Positions 33,797 through 44,220 of a stretch of DNA of 64,000 nt are shown here, piece after piece. Source of the DNA: Flagellimonas spongiicola (GTDB lineage Bacteria > Bacteroidota > Bacteroidia > Flavobacteriales > Flavobacteriaceae); the NCBI RefSeq assembly GCF_023502425.1, contig NZ_JAMFMA010000002.1, positions 930,001-994,000 on the forward strand, given 5' to 3'. Position numbers and translations under genes: made by a program. The notes under the pieces were generated by a model. The model had not been told where the DNA came from. It saw only the letters and a list, made by a program, of their open reading frames with translations, and did not search any database. Each line of letters opens with the position of its first letter. Position 1 is the stretch's first letter.

Positions 33797-35577
33797 CGGG
33801 TGTAATTGATTAGCTTCCTGCGATATGCGGTCAGTAATTTGGATTTTGATATAAACCCTACATATTTCCCTTCTTTGATTACTGGAAGATTCCACGCACC
33901 ACTGTCCTGAAATTTCTGCATGACCTGCTTCATATTGTCGGTGTCATAAAAGATATGTTCGGGCGGAGCGTGCATCAAGTTTTTCACAAACAAAGTTCCG
34001 TAAAGCTCATTGTCAAACATAAATTCACGTATATCGTCCAGCACGATGATACCCATAAGTTTCTGGTTCTCATTTAATACGGGAAAAATGTTCCGTGTGG
34101 ATTTAGACACAGATTGGTGCAGCATTTCGCCTAATGTCATCTCTGGTTGCACAGACTTAAAATTGGTTTCGATCACATCCTCCATTTCCATCAATCCTAA
34201 AACCATTTGATCTTTGTTATGCGTGAGCAATGCCCCAATCTTGGCTAATTCCTTGGTGTAAATGGTATAGTCCAATGCATTTTTTGTAATTAAAAATGAT
34301 ATGGATGCCGTTATCATAAGTGGTACAAACAACTGATAGCCCCCTGTGATTTCTGCAATCAGGAATATAGCGGTCAATGGGGCATGGATAACTCCGGCAA
34401 TAAGCCCCGCCATCCCAATTAATGTAAAATTGCTTTCGGATACTTCAAACCCAAACCCTAGGTTATTTATCACCTTGGCAACAACGTTACCTAGTGCACT
34501 CCCCATTACCATGGTTGGAATAAAGATTCCGCCTGCACCACCGGCAGCAAAAGTGGCTGTCATGGCAATAGCCTTAAAAATTGTAATGCCGAAAAGCAAG
34601 GCTATTACCACCCAGATGTTATGGGTGTAATTGTCGAAAGGTGTATTCCCTAAGGCATCCAGATGCTTGCCCTCCAATAGGTTATTGATAAAACTAAACC
34701 CTTCACCATAAAGCGGTGGAATTGCATATAACATGATTCCTATAGCGATTCCCCCTACTAATAATTTGTATTTGGGACTTCTAAAGCGTTTGAAAAAATC
34801 CAAAATAGCAAAATACATTTTGGTGAAATAGATTGATGCGAAAGCAGTTCCAATGCCAAGTAAAATATAGAATAGTGTATCCTTGAGTTCAAAGCCTTCG
34901 GAAAGTGAAAAACTGAACAAGACTTCATTGCCCAAAAAGAAGTAGGAGGTAAGTACACCAGAGATGGATGCCAATAATAACGGCAACATGGATAACATGG
35001 TCAAATCCAAGGTAAACACTTCAACGGCAAAAATTATTGCCGCAATGGGCGATTGGAAAATTGAAGAGATGGCCCCTGCAGAAGCACATGCTACTAAAAG
35101 TGATCTTGTTTTGGGCTCTAAATGAAACAGTCGACTTAAATTGGAACTTATAGCGGAACCCGATTTAACTGCTGGTCCCAATAATCCAACGGAACCCCCA
35201 AATCCTACGGTCAATGGCGCTGCTATTAAAGGGGTGTATATGTTTTTAACGCTTAATAGACCACCCTTTTTTGATAAGGCAAAAATTATGGAGGAAACCG
35301 CATGCTGTATCGGCCTTTTATGTACGAACTTTACATATAGATACACCAAGGTCAAGCCAAAAACCGGTAAAATAAAATAAAGTTGATTTTGAGAGATCAC
35401 AATCCCTCCTTCTAAAACAGCTTGAATAAAATAGGTGATGTTTTTAAGTGTCACTGCGGCCAACCCTGCCAAAAACCCGACGATGACACTCATAATTTGG
35501 ACAAAGGTCTTGTTGGAGATATTCTTATATCGCCACTTAAGAAATCGGGTGAGTAGATTTTTCTTTTTACCGGGCAT
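33793..35577 (-). CDS. ClC-family chloride channel with C-terminal CBS domains
   Basis: A 594-residue ClC protein with about 10-11 membrane helices and a C-terminal pair of CBS domains (about 455-590). The G-x-F-x-P motif (GGIFIPTMVMG, about 358) is intact. The segment that normally reads G-(K/R/L)-E-(G/A)-P and carries the gating glutamate reads G131-L-L-G-P135, with L133 in the glutamate position. This suggests a leak-type or channel-like anion conductance rather than a 2Cl-/H+ antiporter. A small two-helix protein is coupled to its 3' end. It is preceded by aspS on the same strand with a terminator between them. Confidence 0.9.
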   Translation of the reverse strand: MPGKKKNLLTRFLKWRYKNISNKTFVQIMSVIVGFLAGLAAVTLKNITYFIQAVLEGGIVISQNQLYFILPVFGLTLVYLYVKFVHKRPIQHAVSSIIFALSKKGGLLSVKNIYTPLIAAPLTVGFGGSVGLLGPAVKSGSAISSNLSRLFHLEPKTRSLLVACASAGAISSIFQSPIAAIIFAVEVFTLDLTMLSMLPLLLASISGVLTSYFFLGNEVLFSFSLSEGFELKDTLFYILLGIGTAFASIYFTKMYFAILDFFKRFRSPKYKLLVGGIAIGIMLYAIPPLYGEGFSFINNLLEGKHLDALGNTPFDNYTHNIWVVIALLFGITIFKAIAMTATFAAGGAGGIFIPTMVMGSALGNVVAKVINNLGFGFEVSESNFTLIGMAGLIAGVIHAPLTAIFLIAEITGGYQLFVPLMITASISFLITKNALDYTIYTKELAKIGALLTHNKDQMVLGLMEMEDVIETNFKSVQPEMTLGEMLHQSVSKSTRNIFPVLNENQKLMGIIVLDDIREFMFDNELYGTLFVKNLMHAPPEHIFYDTDNMKQVMQKFQDSGAWNLPVIKEGKYVGFISKSKLLTAYRRKLINYTR

Positions 35578-35600
35578 GGGAGTGTTCTACACTTAAAAGT

Positions 35601-35629
35601 ATTAAAAAATCCCGCTCAAAGGCGGGATT
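35601..35629 (-). terminator. terminator of aspS
   Basis: On the minus strand AATCCCGC and GCGGGATT (35608-35615 and 35622-35629) form an 8-bp stem with a 6-nt loop. A T-run follows (complement of 35604-35609). It lies 4 bp past the aspS stop and separates aspS from clc. Confidence 0.85.
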
Positions 35630-35633
35630 CATG

Positions 35634-37385
35634 TTATTCCAAGTCCAGTTTTAGATGGAGTTCTTTTAATTGATCATCATCAATGTTTGCCGGAGCATCT
35701 ATCATCACATCCCTACCGCTATTGTTCTTAGGGAAAGCAATAAAATCCCTAATGGTTTCCTGGCCACCAAGTATGGAAACCAATCGATCTAGCCCAAAAG
35801 CGATTCCGCCATGTGGGGGTGCGCCATATTGGAACGCATCCATTAAAAATCCGAACTGGGCTTTGGCCTCTTCCGGCGTAAAACCAAGATGCTTGAACAT
35901 TGTGGCCTGTATATCCTTGTCATGGATTCGAATAGAACCACCTCCAATTTCGTTTCCATTGAGGACTAAATCGTAAGCATTTGCCTTTACATTACCTGGT
36001 TCTGTTTCCAACAATTGCAATTGACCAGGTTTTGGTGATGTAAAAGGATGGTGCATGGCATGGTATATACCAGTTTCTTCATCCAATTCCAATAATGGAA
36101 AGTCAATGACCCATAGTGGCGCAAACTCATCTGGTTTTCTTAACCCAAGTCGCTCAGCCAGTTCCATCCGCAATGCGCTCAGCTGAGATCGCGTTTCATT
36201 GGTATTGCCGGAAAGAACACAGATCAAATCACCAGCCTTGGCACCGGTAACTTCCGCCCATTTAGATAAATCGTCTTGGTCATAAAACTTGTCTACAGAA
36301 GATTTAAATGACCCATCATCGTTGCATTTTACATAGACCATTCCCTTGGCACCCACTTGTGGACGCTTAACCCAGTCTATAAGTTTATCGATTTCCTTTC
36401 TGGTGTATGATGCACCTCCAGGTACGGCAATGCCTGCCACCAATTCTGCGGTGTTGAATACATTGAATTCTTTATGTTGTGCCACGGTATTCAATTCCCC
36501 AAACTCCATTCCAAAACGAATATCCGGTTTATCGTTACCAAATCGCCTCATGGCTTCATCAAATGTGATACGCGGAAAATCACCAGTTTCCAAGCCGTGG
36601 ATTTCTTTTAAAAGATGTTTGGTTAAACCTTCAAAGGCATTCAAGATATCTTCTTGTTCCACGAATGCCATTTCGCAATCTATCTGCGTAAATTCTGGCT
36701 GTCTATCCGCTCTTAAGTCCTCATCCCTAAAACACTTTACAATTTGAAAGTACTTGTCCATGCCGCCAACCATAAGCAATTGCTTAAAAGTCTGGGGGGA
36801 TTGTGGAAGTGCGTAAAATTGACCTTCGTTCATTCTACTAGGCACTAAAAAATCCCTAGCACCTTCTGGAGTGGATTTTATCAGGTATGGTGTTTCAACT
36901 TCAATAAAACCTTGGTCCGATAAATATTTTCGGACTTCCATGGTCACTTTATGCCTAAAGATCAGGTTGTCTTTAACTGGATTTCTTCGAATGTCCAAAT
37001 ACCGATACTTCATCCGTAAATCTTCACCGCCATCGGTTTCATCTTCAATGGTAAATGGAGGTAATATGGATTCATTCAATATGTGAAGTTCATGTACCAG
37101 AACTTCAATGTCGCCAGTTGGAATGTTGGCATTTTTGGAAGCCCTTTCAATAACTTGCCCTTTTACTTGGATAACCGTTTCGCGGCCTAATTCCTTTGCT
37201 TTTTCTAGGAGATCCTTTGCCGTACGGTCTTGATCCAATACCAATTGGGTAATCCCGTAACGATCTCTAAGATCTACCCAAACAACAAATCCCTTATCGC
37301 GAACCTTTTGGACCCATCCACTTAAAATAACCTCTGAATCGATATTGGAAGCTCGTAAAGCCCCACAAGTAGTACTTCTATACAT
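35634..37385 (-). CDS. aspS: aspartyl-tRNA synthetase
   Basis: A 583-residue class II aminoacyl-tRNA synthetase that charges tRNA-Asp. The N-terminal OB-fold anticodon-binding domain begins Y-R-S-T-T-C-G-A-L (about 1-105). Motif 2 is [17 protein letters not shown] (about 217-233), the bacterial insertion domain spans about 285-410, and motif 3 is [10 protein letters not shown] (about 533-542). The length matches bacterial AspRS. It has its own -7 element (37405-37412) and terminator (35601-35629), so it is monocistronic. Confidence 0.97.
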   Translation of the reverse strand: MYRSTTCGALRASNIDSEVILSGWVQKVRDKGFVVWVDLRDRYGITQLVLDQDRTAKDLLEKAKELGRETVIQVKGQVIERASKNANIPTGDIEVLVHELHILNESILPPFTIEDETDGGEDLRMKYRYLDIRRNPVKDNLIFRHKVTMEVRKYLSDQGFIEVETPYLIKSTPEGARDFLVPSRMNEGQFYALPQSPQTFKQLLMVGGMDKYFQIVKCFRDEDLRADRQPEFTQIDCEMAFVEQEDILNAFEGLTKHLLKEIHGLETGDFPRITFDEAMRRFGNDKPDIRFGMEFGELNTVAQHKEFNVFNTAELVAGIAVPGGASYTRKEIDKLIDWVKRPQVGAKGMVYVKCNDDGSFKSSVDKFYDQDDLSKWAEVTGAKAGDLICVLSGNTNETRSQLSALRMELAERLGLRKPDEFAPLWVIDFPLLELDEETGIYHAMHHPFTSPKPGQLQLLETEPGNVKANAYDLVLNGNEIGGGSIRIHDKDIQATMFKHLGFTPEEAKAQFGFLMDAFQYGAPPHGGIAFGLDRLVSILGGQETIRDFIAFPKNNSGRDVMIDAPANIDDDQLKELHLKLDLE

Positions 37386-37746
37386 GACTTTTCTTATAGC
37401 GGGGCAAATTTAATGGTAATGTCACGATTTATTGTCAGATATATGGATTTTCTAATTCAATTGACTAGGAATAGTTTATTTGTTTGAGCGCTGTTTTTTA
37501 AGGTTGTTTACATTTAGAAAAACATCACATAACCTAAAATATACATTCGGTTGATGCAGTTTATCGAAGCGTTTTATCGATTTAATGATGCATGTGTAAA
37601 AATGTAAAACACATATAATCAAAAGAATACAAGTTTAATGTAAAATTAATGTAAATAAAAAGTTAGATAATTATGTATTAAAAGTAAAATAATGGTAACT
37701 TTATATCGTTATTAAGGCAAAACTCTATAATAAAAAACCCATATAT
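37386..37746. other. 361-bp AT-rich divergent intergenic region
   Basis: This region separates aspS (minus) from the MORN-like gene (plus). It holds the aspS -7 box near its left end. A weak TAACTTTA (37696-37703, 7/8 match to TAnnTTTG) lies 43 bp before the MORN-like gene. The octamer AATGTAAA occurs three times (37601, 37637, 37648) and an ATGTGT/ACACAT inverted repeat overlaps the first. These are low-complexity sequences and I assign no function. No ORF or RNA gene is evident. Confidence 0.5.
37405..37412 (-). promoter_or_regulatory. Bacteroidota -7 element for aspS
   Basis: On the minus strand this reads TAAATTTG followed by CCCC, an exact TAnnTTTG(C) match 19 bp before the aspS ATG (37385). 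The predicted leader is about 12 nt. No clear -33 element is present. Confidence 0.55.
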
Positions 37747-38097
37747 ATGAAGACAGCAATATTATTCTTGGCAGTGATGTTTTCGGTTTCAATAAATGCG
37801 CAAGCTACAGAACCGACTTTTGAAAAAGTGGGGAAAGTAGTAAAAGCTACATATTTTCACGAAAACGGAGAGATAGCCCAAACAGGATATTTCCTAAATA
37901 ATGAATTACATGGACAGTGGTTTATGTATAATACTGATGGAAAGAAAATTGCCTCTGGTAAATATGTTGAAGGTAAAAAATCAGGGAAGTGGTTTTTTTG
38001 GGAAGATGAAATTTTAAAAGAGGTTGATTTTGTGGCCAACAGAATGGTCAATGTAAAAAATTGGAATCAATCGGAAGTTGTTTCCGTGGACAAATAA
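37747..38097 (+). CDS. exported MORN/YwqK-like repeat protein
   Basis: A 116-residue protein with a signal peptide (to about S-I-N-A-Q, residue 19) and three MORN/YwqK-type repeats: YFHENGEIAQTGYF, LHGQWFMYNTDGKKIASGKY and KSGKWFFWED. Such proteins in flavobacteria are sometimes labelled 'nicotinic acid mononucleotide adenylyltransferase' in databases, but no nucleotidyltransferase motif is present here. It is probably periplasmic or surface-attached, with no known activity. It forms a single-gene unit between a long upstream region and a strong terminator. Confidence 0.75.
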   Translation: MKTAILFLAVMFSVSINAQATEPTFEKVGKVVKATYFHENGEIAQTGYFLNNELHGQWFMYNTDGKKIASGKYVEGKKSGKWFFWEDEILKEVDFVANRMVNVKNWNQSEVVSVDK

Positions 38098-38120
38098 TCC
38101 AATAGTGTGTTTAAATAGTA

Positions 38121-38147
38121 AGCCCCGGCATTGCCGGGGCTTTTTTT
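38121..38147 (+). terminator. terminator of the MORN-like gene
   Basis: AGCCCCGGC (38121-38129) pairs perfectly with GCCGGGGCT (38133-38141) around a 3-nt loop, followed by a run of T (38142-38147). It separates the gene from the convergent RND efflux operon, whose last gene ends at 38168. Confidence 0.92.
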
Positions 38148-38167
38148 ATACCATAAAATCGATTTGG

Positions 38168-41100
38168 CTATGCTGCCCTATCTAATTGCGGTTTGCTTTC
38201 TTGTGAAGGTTTTCTTCGTCCTCTAATTCTAATCTTTATACGGTATACGATGTTAAACAACACCGGTACAATGATTAGGGTCAAGAAGGTAGCCACAATC
38301 AATCCAAAAATTACCGTCCAGGCCAAAGGCCCCCAGAATATTACGTTGTCCCCACCAACATAGACTTGTGGGTCAAATCGTCCAAACAAGGACACAAAAT
38401 TGATGTTTAAGCCAGTTGCCAAAGGTATTAATCCCAATACCGTGGTTATCGCCGTCAAAATAACGGGTCGTAGCCTTGCTTTACCTCCTTTGATTATGGC
38501 TTCAGTAACTTCGTCACGCGTCAGTAATTCTTCATCGGAAATTCCTAAGGCTACTTTCTTGCGGTCAATCAAGATTTGCGTGTAGTCCAACAGTACAACA
38601 CCGTTATTCACTACAATACCTGCCAAGGAAATAATACCCATCATGGTCATCATGATCACAAAAGGCCATCCTGTTGCTACTAATCCACCAAACACACCAA
38701 TAAAGCTCAGGAATATCGCCATCATAATAATTGCCGGTTTTGAGATACCCCCGAATTGGAATACCAAAATCAACATGATCAAGCCTAATCCTGCAAAAAA
38801 TGCACCCATCAAAAATGCTTGCTGTTTGGATTGTTCCTCCAATTCCCCAGTATAGTCAACTTTAACTCCTTGAGGCATACCTTTAAAGTTTTCCATTTCT
38901 TTCTTGATCTGGTCCACAATAATGTTGGCATTACCACCTGGTTTTAATCCAGAGTATACTGTTACCACGCGTTCCCCATTAATGTGCTTGATAGCGTTGA
39001 ATGAAGAAGTGTTCTTACGTGAGGCAACCGCAGAGATTGGAATTTCCTTGATTTGTCCAGTGGCTGGATCCCTAAAAATCATATTTTGATTGAAGAGTGC
39101 ACTGGTGTTATAGCGTAAATCCTGATTGAAACGGACATTGATGTCGTAATCTTCACCGTCTTTTTTAAACACCCCGGCTTTATCTCCAAATAAGGATCTT
39201 CGCAGTTGCTGTCCTACTTGTCCAACGGATACTCCAAGTTCACCTGCTTTTTGGCGATCAACTGTCACTTGCATACCAGGGCTACTTTTGTTTACATCAA
39301 CCTTTAAGCCTTCCATACCATCAACACTTTTGGAGTTGATGTAATTTTTCATCCGCTCCGCAACACTGATCAAGGTATCGTAGTTTTTACCTATCAATTC
39401 AATATTTACCGGATATCCTGCCGGAGGACCAACTGCATCCTTTTCAACAGATATGATAACCCCAGGATAAACATCGGCCAATGCATTTTGGATCCTCAAT
39501 CGTAATTCTTCAGAATCCCACCCTTCACGGAATTTGAATTCCTGCATGGACAAGGTGATTTTACCTCGGTGTGGCATTTCTGCAGAAGACCCTCCTTCTG
39601 TAAATGGATTTTCTGCTCCTCTACCTACTTGGGAAACTCCGGTGTCAACCAAGAAGTTTTCACCACTATCCTTGAAGTATTGTTCTTCGTCAATAATAGC
39701 ATAGACCTTTTCCTCAATGGCTTTGGTAAGTCTATTGGTCTTTTCAATATCGGTACCTTGTGGGTATTCGATATAGACATAGATTTCCTTAGGGGTATTG
39801 TCTGGGAAGAATTCCAATTTAGTTCGTTGGCTACCTACTGAAACCCCGAAAGCCATAAATGCAGCGATCAATAGAAAAATAGTAACACCAAAATACAGGT
39901 ATACATTTCTCCCTCGTAATGCATGGTTAAGACGTCTTTCATACCAGTTTTCCAGACGTACCAAGCTGTTTTTTTGGAATCGTGTTGACAATGGTTTTAA
40001 AAAGTATTTGTAGATCCAGAACATTACTGCAACTACAATCATCAATGTACCCAATCCTCTGATTGGCCCACCTACAACAATTATAAAGAGGCCAAATCCA
40101 CCTAGTAATATGCTTAATCGAATGAGTTGTTTTCTACTAATGAATTTTTCACCCAACTCCATAAATTGCGAAACCAACATGGAGTTCATAAAGATGGCTA
40201 CGAACAAAGAAGATCCCAATACTACGGATAGGGTTATGGGGAAGTAAATCATGAATTCACCCATTATTCCTGGCCACATTCCTAGTGGAACGAAAGCTGC
40301 AACCGTAGTAGCTGTTGAAATAATAATCGGGATCGCAATTTCTCCAATACCTTTTTTGGTTGCTTCTTTTCGGGACATACCCTCTTGCTCCATAAGTCGA
40401 TAGACATTTTCTACAACCACAACACCATTATCCACCAACATACCTAGACCCATGATAAGACCAAACAAGATCATGGTATTCATGGTGTAACCTAATGCGG
40501 AAAGAATCATGAAGGACATGAACATGGACATCGGAATTGCAAATCCGACGAAAAGGGCATTTCTAAACCCAAGGAAGAACATCAATACGGTTACCACTAG
40601 GATGATACCAAATATGATATTGTTCACTAGGTCATCTACCTGATTTAAAGTACTGCTACTACTATCATTGGCAAAAGTGATTTCCAGATCTTCAGGTAAA
40701 TAATCCTTCTGCGCTGCTGCAACTATGGCTCTAATCTTTTCAGTGGCCTGAACTTCGTTTTTCCCTGAGCGCTTTTTGATATCCAGCATAACCACACTCT
40801 CACCCATTTCGCGGGCGTAGGTGGTTTTGTCTTCTTCAGAAAACGTGACTTGGGCAATATCTTTCAAGTAAACCGCGCCATTTTCCGATTTCACCACAAA
40901 ATCATATAATTCTGAAGGCTTTTCAATTTCCCCCGTAATCCGAATGGTCCTACGCTGTCCGCTTGTAATCAAGTTCCCCGCGGACATGGTCATATTTCCA
41001 TTCTTAATGGTATTGATCACATCATCGAAATTGACCTTGGCCGCCATCATTTTATTGATGTCAACCGCAACTTCCACTTCTTTGTCCTGCGCGCCTCGAA

Positions 41101-41671
41101 TGTCTACTTGTTTGATTTCCTCAAGATTCTCTATCTCATCTTCCAAGGATTCCGCGTACTCCTTCAATTTTTCAACGGGATAATCCCCGGTGATATTGAC
41201 ATTCAGAATTGGGAAAGATTCAGCGAGATTAAGGTCGAAAACTGTGGGTTCTACCTTGGCATCGTTGAAAACAGGCCAATCCTCGCTGGCCTTCTCCCCA
41301 TCCACTTCATCTTTAACTTCCTGTTTTGCAGCTTCTACTGAAATGTCTTCATCAAATTCCACTACCACCATGGAGTAATCTTCCTGGGAGGTAGAGGTCA
41401 TTTCAACAAAGTTGCTGACATTTTTAAGACGTTCTTCTAAAGGGTCGGTGATCAATCGCTCCATATCCTCGGCAGTGTTTCCGGGATAAATGGTGCTCAC
41501 GTAAATCTTGGTTTCCACGGCTTCAGGGAATTCTTCCCTTGGCATGGAAAAATAGGATGATATACCAATGAACAAGAAAATCGCGATCATCACGTATATC
41601 ACTGACGGATTGTCAATGGCCCATGATGAGAGTCGAAACTCCTTGTTTGCGTTCTTTTTTGCTTTTTCCAT
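38168..41671 (-). CDS. RND efflux transporter permease (AcrB/HAE1-type)
   Basis: A 1167-residue inner-membrane pump subunit with two repeats of a transmembrane block and large periplasmic loops. The first helix follows S-S-W-A-I-D-N-P-S-V-I-Y-V. The charged intramembrane pair typical of proton relay is seen in GLIMGLGMLVDNGVVVVENV (about 416-435). The second half has the matching IISLAGIVVNNGVVLLDY. It exports toxic compounds with the adaptor encoded 3 bp upstream and the TolC-type channel before that. It is about 120 residues longer than AcrB because of an insert at about 530-590 and a basic C-terminal tail. The operon is headed by a TetR regulator. Confidence 0.94.
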   Translation of the reverse strand: MEKAKKNANKEFRLSSWAIDNPSVIYVMIAIFLFIGISSYFSMPREEFPEAVETKIYVSTIYPGNTAEDMERLITDPLEERLKNVSNFVEMTSTSQEDYSMVVVEFDEDISVEAAKQEVKDEVDGEKASEDWPVFNDAKVEPTVFDLNLAESFPILNVNITGDYPVEKLKEYAESLEDEIENLEEIKQVDIRGAQDKEVEVAVDINKMMAAKVNFDDVINTIKNGNMTMSAGNLITSGQRRTIRITGEIEKPSELYDFVVKSENGAVYLKDIAQVTFSEEDKTTYAREMGESVVMLDIKKRSGKNEVQATEKIRAIVAAAQKDYLPEDLEITFANDSSSSTLNQVDDLVNNIIFGIILVVTVLMFFLGFRNALFVGFAIPMSMFMSFMILSALGYTMNTMILFGLIMGLGMLVDNGVVVVENVYRLMEQEGMSRKEATKKGIGEIAIPIIISTATTVAAFVPLGMWPGIMGEFMIYFPITLSVVLGSSLFVAIFMNSMLVSQFMELGEKFISRKQLIRLSILLGGFGLFIIVVGGPIRGLGTLMIVVAVMFWIYKYFLKPLSTRFQKNSLVRLENWYERRLNHALRGRNVYLYFGVTIFLLIAAFMAFGVSVGSQRTKLEFFPDNTPKEIYVYIEYPQGTDIEKTNRLTKAIEEKVYAIIDEEQYFKDSGENFLVDTGVSQVGRGAENPFTEGGSSAEMPHRGKITLSMQEFKFREGWDSEELRLRIQNALADVYPGVIISVEKDAVGPPAGYPVNIELIGKNYDTLISVAERMKNYINSKSVDGMEGLKVDVNKSSPGMQVTVDRQKAGELGVSVGQVGQQLRRSLFGDKAGVFKKDGEDYDINVRFNQDLRYNTSALFNQNMIFRDPATGQIKEIPISAVASRKNTSSFNAIKHINGERVVTVYSGLKPGGNANIIVDQIKKEMENFKGMPQGVKVDYTGELEEQSKQQAFLMGAFFAGLGLIMLILVFQFGGISKPAIIMMAIFLSFIGVFGGLVATGWPFVIMMTMMGIISLAGIVVNNGVVLLDYTQILIDRKKVALGISDEELLTRDEVTEAIIKGGKARLRPVILTAITTVLGLIPLATGLNINFVSLFGRFDPQVYVGGDNVIFWGPLAWTVIFGLIVATFLTLIIVPVLFNIVYRIKIRIRGRRKPSQESKPQLDRAA

Positions 41672-41674
41672 GTT

Positions 41675-42862
41675 TTAGTTGTTAGCGGTTTTCACTTCGT
41701 CAAGAACTTTTACCAATTGTTCATTACGAACACTTCTTGCACCTTCTACGATAATGTCGTTACCAGGTTCCAACCCGCTAAGAACTTCAACATAATCCCC
41801 TTGGGTCTTACCGGTTTCGATAATCATACGTTTGGCTGTTCCTTCATCTTCGGAAGCATCATGTTCAACCAAGTAAACGTATTGTTCACCGGCAGCATTC
41901 TCAGATACTACACTTTGTGGAATCAAAATGGCTTCATCGCTTGTGTAATCATTGATTTTGGTAACCGCAGTAAGATTGGGTTTTATAGTTCCATTTTGGT
42001 TGGAAACAGGAATTTCAATAGTAAATGCACGGTTACCTGGGTTAATGAAATTGCCGGTTTGACGCACCTGGGATTTCACGGTTTCACCTAAAACTGGGAA
42101 ATAGATTTCCACATCTTTTCCAGGTGTTACATTAGGCAAATGACTTTCAGGAACCTCCACCTCAACATACATATTGGATAGGTTCACAATTCTGAATACA
42201 GCAATTCCTGCCACAGGATTCACAACAGTTCCTTGATCTTGGATTACGTCGTCTATAATTCCTGAAAAAGGTGCACGTATTGATGATTTTGCAACTTGAC
42301 TACGCATTTGCTTAACTGCACTTTCCTGTGCTTCATAAGTGGTTTTTGCTTGTAGGTACTGGATTTCTGAACCAATATTTTGTTCCCACAGTCTCTTTTG
42401 GCGTTCAAAGGTGGTTTTTGCCAACGCTGCTTGAGTTTCCATTTGTGCCAATTGGCTGGAAAGTCCCCCGTCATCAATGGAAGCCAATAATTGACCTTTA
42501 GAGACCTTTTGACCTTCTTTGACGTAAACTTTTTGAAGCGTACCAGACATTTCAGGATATACCAAAACATTCTGCTTGGTCATTACATCACCTTGAAGCT
42601 CCAAATAATGCACAAACTTTTCTGTTTTAGCCTTGATGGTGGTCACCAAAGGTAATTTGGCATTGTCGTCCAAAGCCTTTATCGCTGAATCCAATTGTTG
42701 GATTTGCGCATCCAGCGTTTTTTGTTGACTAGAAATTTCTGTTCGTTTTGCTCGAATGGCCTCCAGATTTTTTCCGGAAAGCACGCTTTCCACTGAATTT
42801 TCACCACCACCACAGGAAGCAAGGATTACAGCTGAAAGAACGATATATGATAACTTTTTCAT
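41675..42862 (-). CDS. RND efflux periplasmic adaptor (membrane fusion protein)
   Basis: A 395-residue lipoprotein; the signal ends L-A-S-C-G-G-G with the acceptor cysteine at about residue 17. A helical hairpin (coiled coil at about 30-70 and 120-170) interrupts a biotinyl-lipoyl-like domain (V-Y-P-E-M-S-G-T-L-Q-K-V-Y-V-K-E-G-Q-K-V). Beta-barrel and membrane-proximal domains follow. It links the inner-membrane pump (next gene, 3 bp away) to the TolC-type channel. The order tolC, adaptor, pump within a tetR-led operon is usual in Bacteroidota. Confidence 0.94.
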   Translation of the reverse strand: MKKLSYIVLSAVILASCGGGENSVESVLSGKNLEAIRAKRTEISSQQKTLDAQIQQLDSAIKALDDNAKLPLVTTIKAKTEKFVHYLELQGDVMTKQNVLVYPEMSGTLQKVYVKEGQKVSKGQLLASIDDGGLSSQLAQMETQAALAKTTFERQKRLWEQNIGSEIQYLQAKTTYEAQESAVKQMRSQVAKSSIRAPFSGIIDDVIQDQGTVVNPVAGIAVFRIVNLSNMYVEVEVPESHLPNVTPGKDVEIYFPVLGETVKSQVRQTGNFINPGNRAFTIEIPVSNQNGTIKPNLTAVTKINDYTSDEAILIPQSVVSENAAGEQYVYLVEHDASEDEGTAKRMIIETGKTQGDYVEVLSGLEPGNDIIVEGARSVRNEQLVKVLDEVKTANN

Positions 42863-42882
42863 GATTGATTGAGTTTATGCGT

Positions 42883-44217
42883 TTAATTGTTCAAGATTGT
42901 TTCTAATTCTGTCTTTTTATTGATGACATCCACCATGGATTGCAGGTATTCTTGCTGGGTGGAATACAATTGGGTTTGGGCTTGTCTTAATTCGAAACTA
43001 GTGGCCAACCCTTCAGAGTACTTTACTTGGTTTTTGTTTTCAATACGTTCTGCCAAACCAAGGTTTTCTTTTGAAGTTCCATATTCTTCGATTGCAAGGA
43101 TGTAATCACTTTTTGCGCTTTCAAGCTGCAATTGTATTTGTTGTTCTGCCTCTGTTAGTTGGGTTTTGGCCTTTTCTAAGGCAATTTTTGCCCTTTGTGT
43201 TCCTGCAGACCTTTTCAAGGAACTGAAGATTGGTATGCTAAGGTCAAATCCAAGAATGGAAGAACCGAACCACTCCTGTCCGCTACTTAAAAAATTGAAA
43301 CTTTCACTAAAGGATGAACCTCCATAATTTACAAAGGCGTTTAAGGTTGGCAGTGCTCTACTTTTTGCCAATTTGTGTTCAAAAAAGCGTTGCTCTTCCA
43401 AGTTTATGGCCAGTTTATAGTCCACATTGTTTTCAATATTGAATGGCGAATCCAAAAGACCAAAATCAATTTGCTTTTGCGTCAGATCATCCAAGTCTTC
43501 GGTTAAGGTCGTTGGGGTTTCAATGGGTAATCCCAACATGATATTGAGCATCTGCAATGTGATTTTCTCCAAACGCTTTGCGTTTTTTAACTGATTGTCT
43601 ACAGAAGAAAGTGTTATTTTCAATTGATCTACACTTTCCTCATCACCCAAACCATTGTCAAAGATTTTTTGGGTCTCGTAAAGGTTCTTTTCCAAGGTAC
43701 CTTTGTTGTTTTCAGAGATCAATACACTTTCCTGGGCAACGAGTACATTGCCATAGGCTTCAACCACGGATTTACGGATATCCAATTCCGTTTTTTCCTT
43801 GTTGTTTTGACTGTAACTTAAAAAAGCCTTCGTAGCCTGGACACCTACAATGTAAGATCCATCAAAAATTTGCTGGGTCAATGTGGCAGTTGCTGTTGCG
43901 GATTGGGGTTGTCCAAAGACAACTTCAATAAAAGTACCAGGCTCACCACCAAAAAATTCTGCTGGAATCTGGTTAACAGGCTGTTTCAATTGATTTTGAT
44001 AGCTGATGGCTCCTGAAATCTGTGGTAGACCATCGGCTATGGTTTCCCACTTTTGTTTTTGGGCATCGATAATATCCCTATTTGCATTGATTGCACTGTA
44101 ATTGTGCTCCAAGGCATGTGCAATGGCTTCGTCCAGAGTAAAACTATACGCTTGGGTTTCCTGGGCCTGGCCTATCCACGTTAGCATTAAGAATAAACTG
44201 ATAATGAATGTTCGCAT
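42883..44217 (-). CDS. TolC family outer-membrane efflux protein
   Basis: A 444-residue outer-membrane channel with a signal peptide (to about W-I-G-Q-A-Q, residue 18). Two OEP repeats of long helices are present (about 35-220 and 240-440). They are recognisable by heptad-rich segments such as LAKSRALPTLNAFVNYGG and QAQTQLYSTQQEYLQSMVDV. It forms the exit duct for the RND pump encoded downstream. It starts 3 bp after the end of the TetR gene and is co-transcribed with it. Confidence 0.93.
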   Translation of the reverse strand: MRTFIISLFLMLTWIGQAQETQAYSFTLDEAIAHALEHNYSAINANRDIIDAQKQKWETIADGLPQISGAISYQNQLKQPVNQIPAEFFGGEPGTFIEVVFGQPQSATATATLTQQIFDGSYIVGVQATKAFLSYSQNNKEKTELDIRKSVVEAYGNVLVAQESVLISENNKGTLEKNLYETQKIFDNGLGDEESVDQLKITLSSVDNQLKNAKRLEKITLQMLNIMLGLPIETPTTLTEDLDDLTQKQIDFGLLDSPFNIENNVDYKLAINLEEQRFFEHKLAKSRALPTLNAFVNYGGSSFSESFNFLSSGQEWFGSSILGFDLSIPIFSSLKRSAGTQRAKIALEKAKTQLTEAEQQIQLQLESAKSDYILAIEEYGTSKENLGLAERIENKNQVKYSEGLATSFELRQAQTQLYSTQQEYLQSMVDVINKKTELETILNN

Positions 44218-44220
44218 TAA

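Noticed and set aside
37601..37655. Three copies of AATGTAAA before the MORN-like gene
   Set aside because: Spacing is irregular (36 and 11 bp) and the region is very AT-rich, so chance is likely.
37747..38097. Possible nicotinate-mononucleotide adenylyltransferase label for the MORN-like protein
   Set aside because: It lacks the HxGH and SxSSTxIR motifs; the genuine NadD is at 23636-24220.
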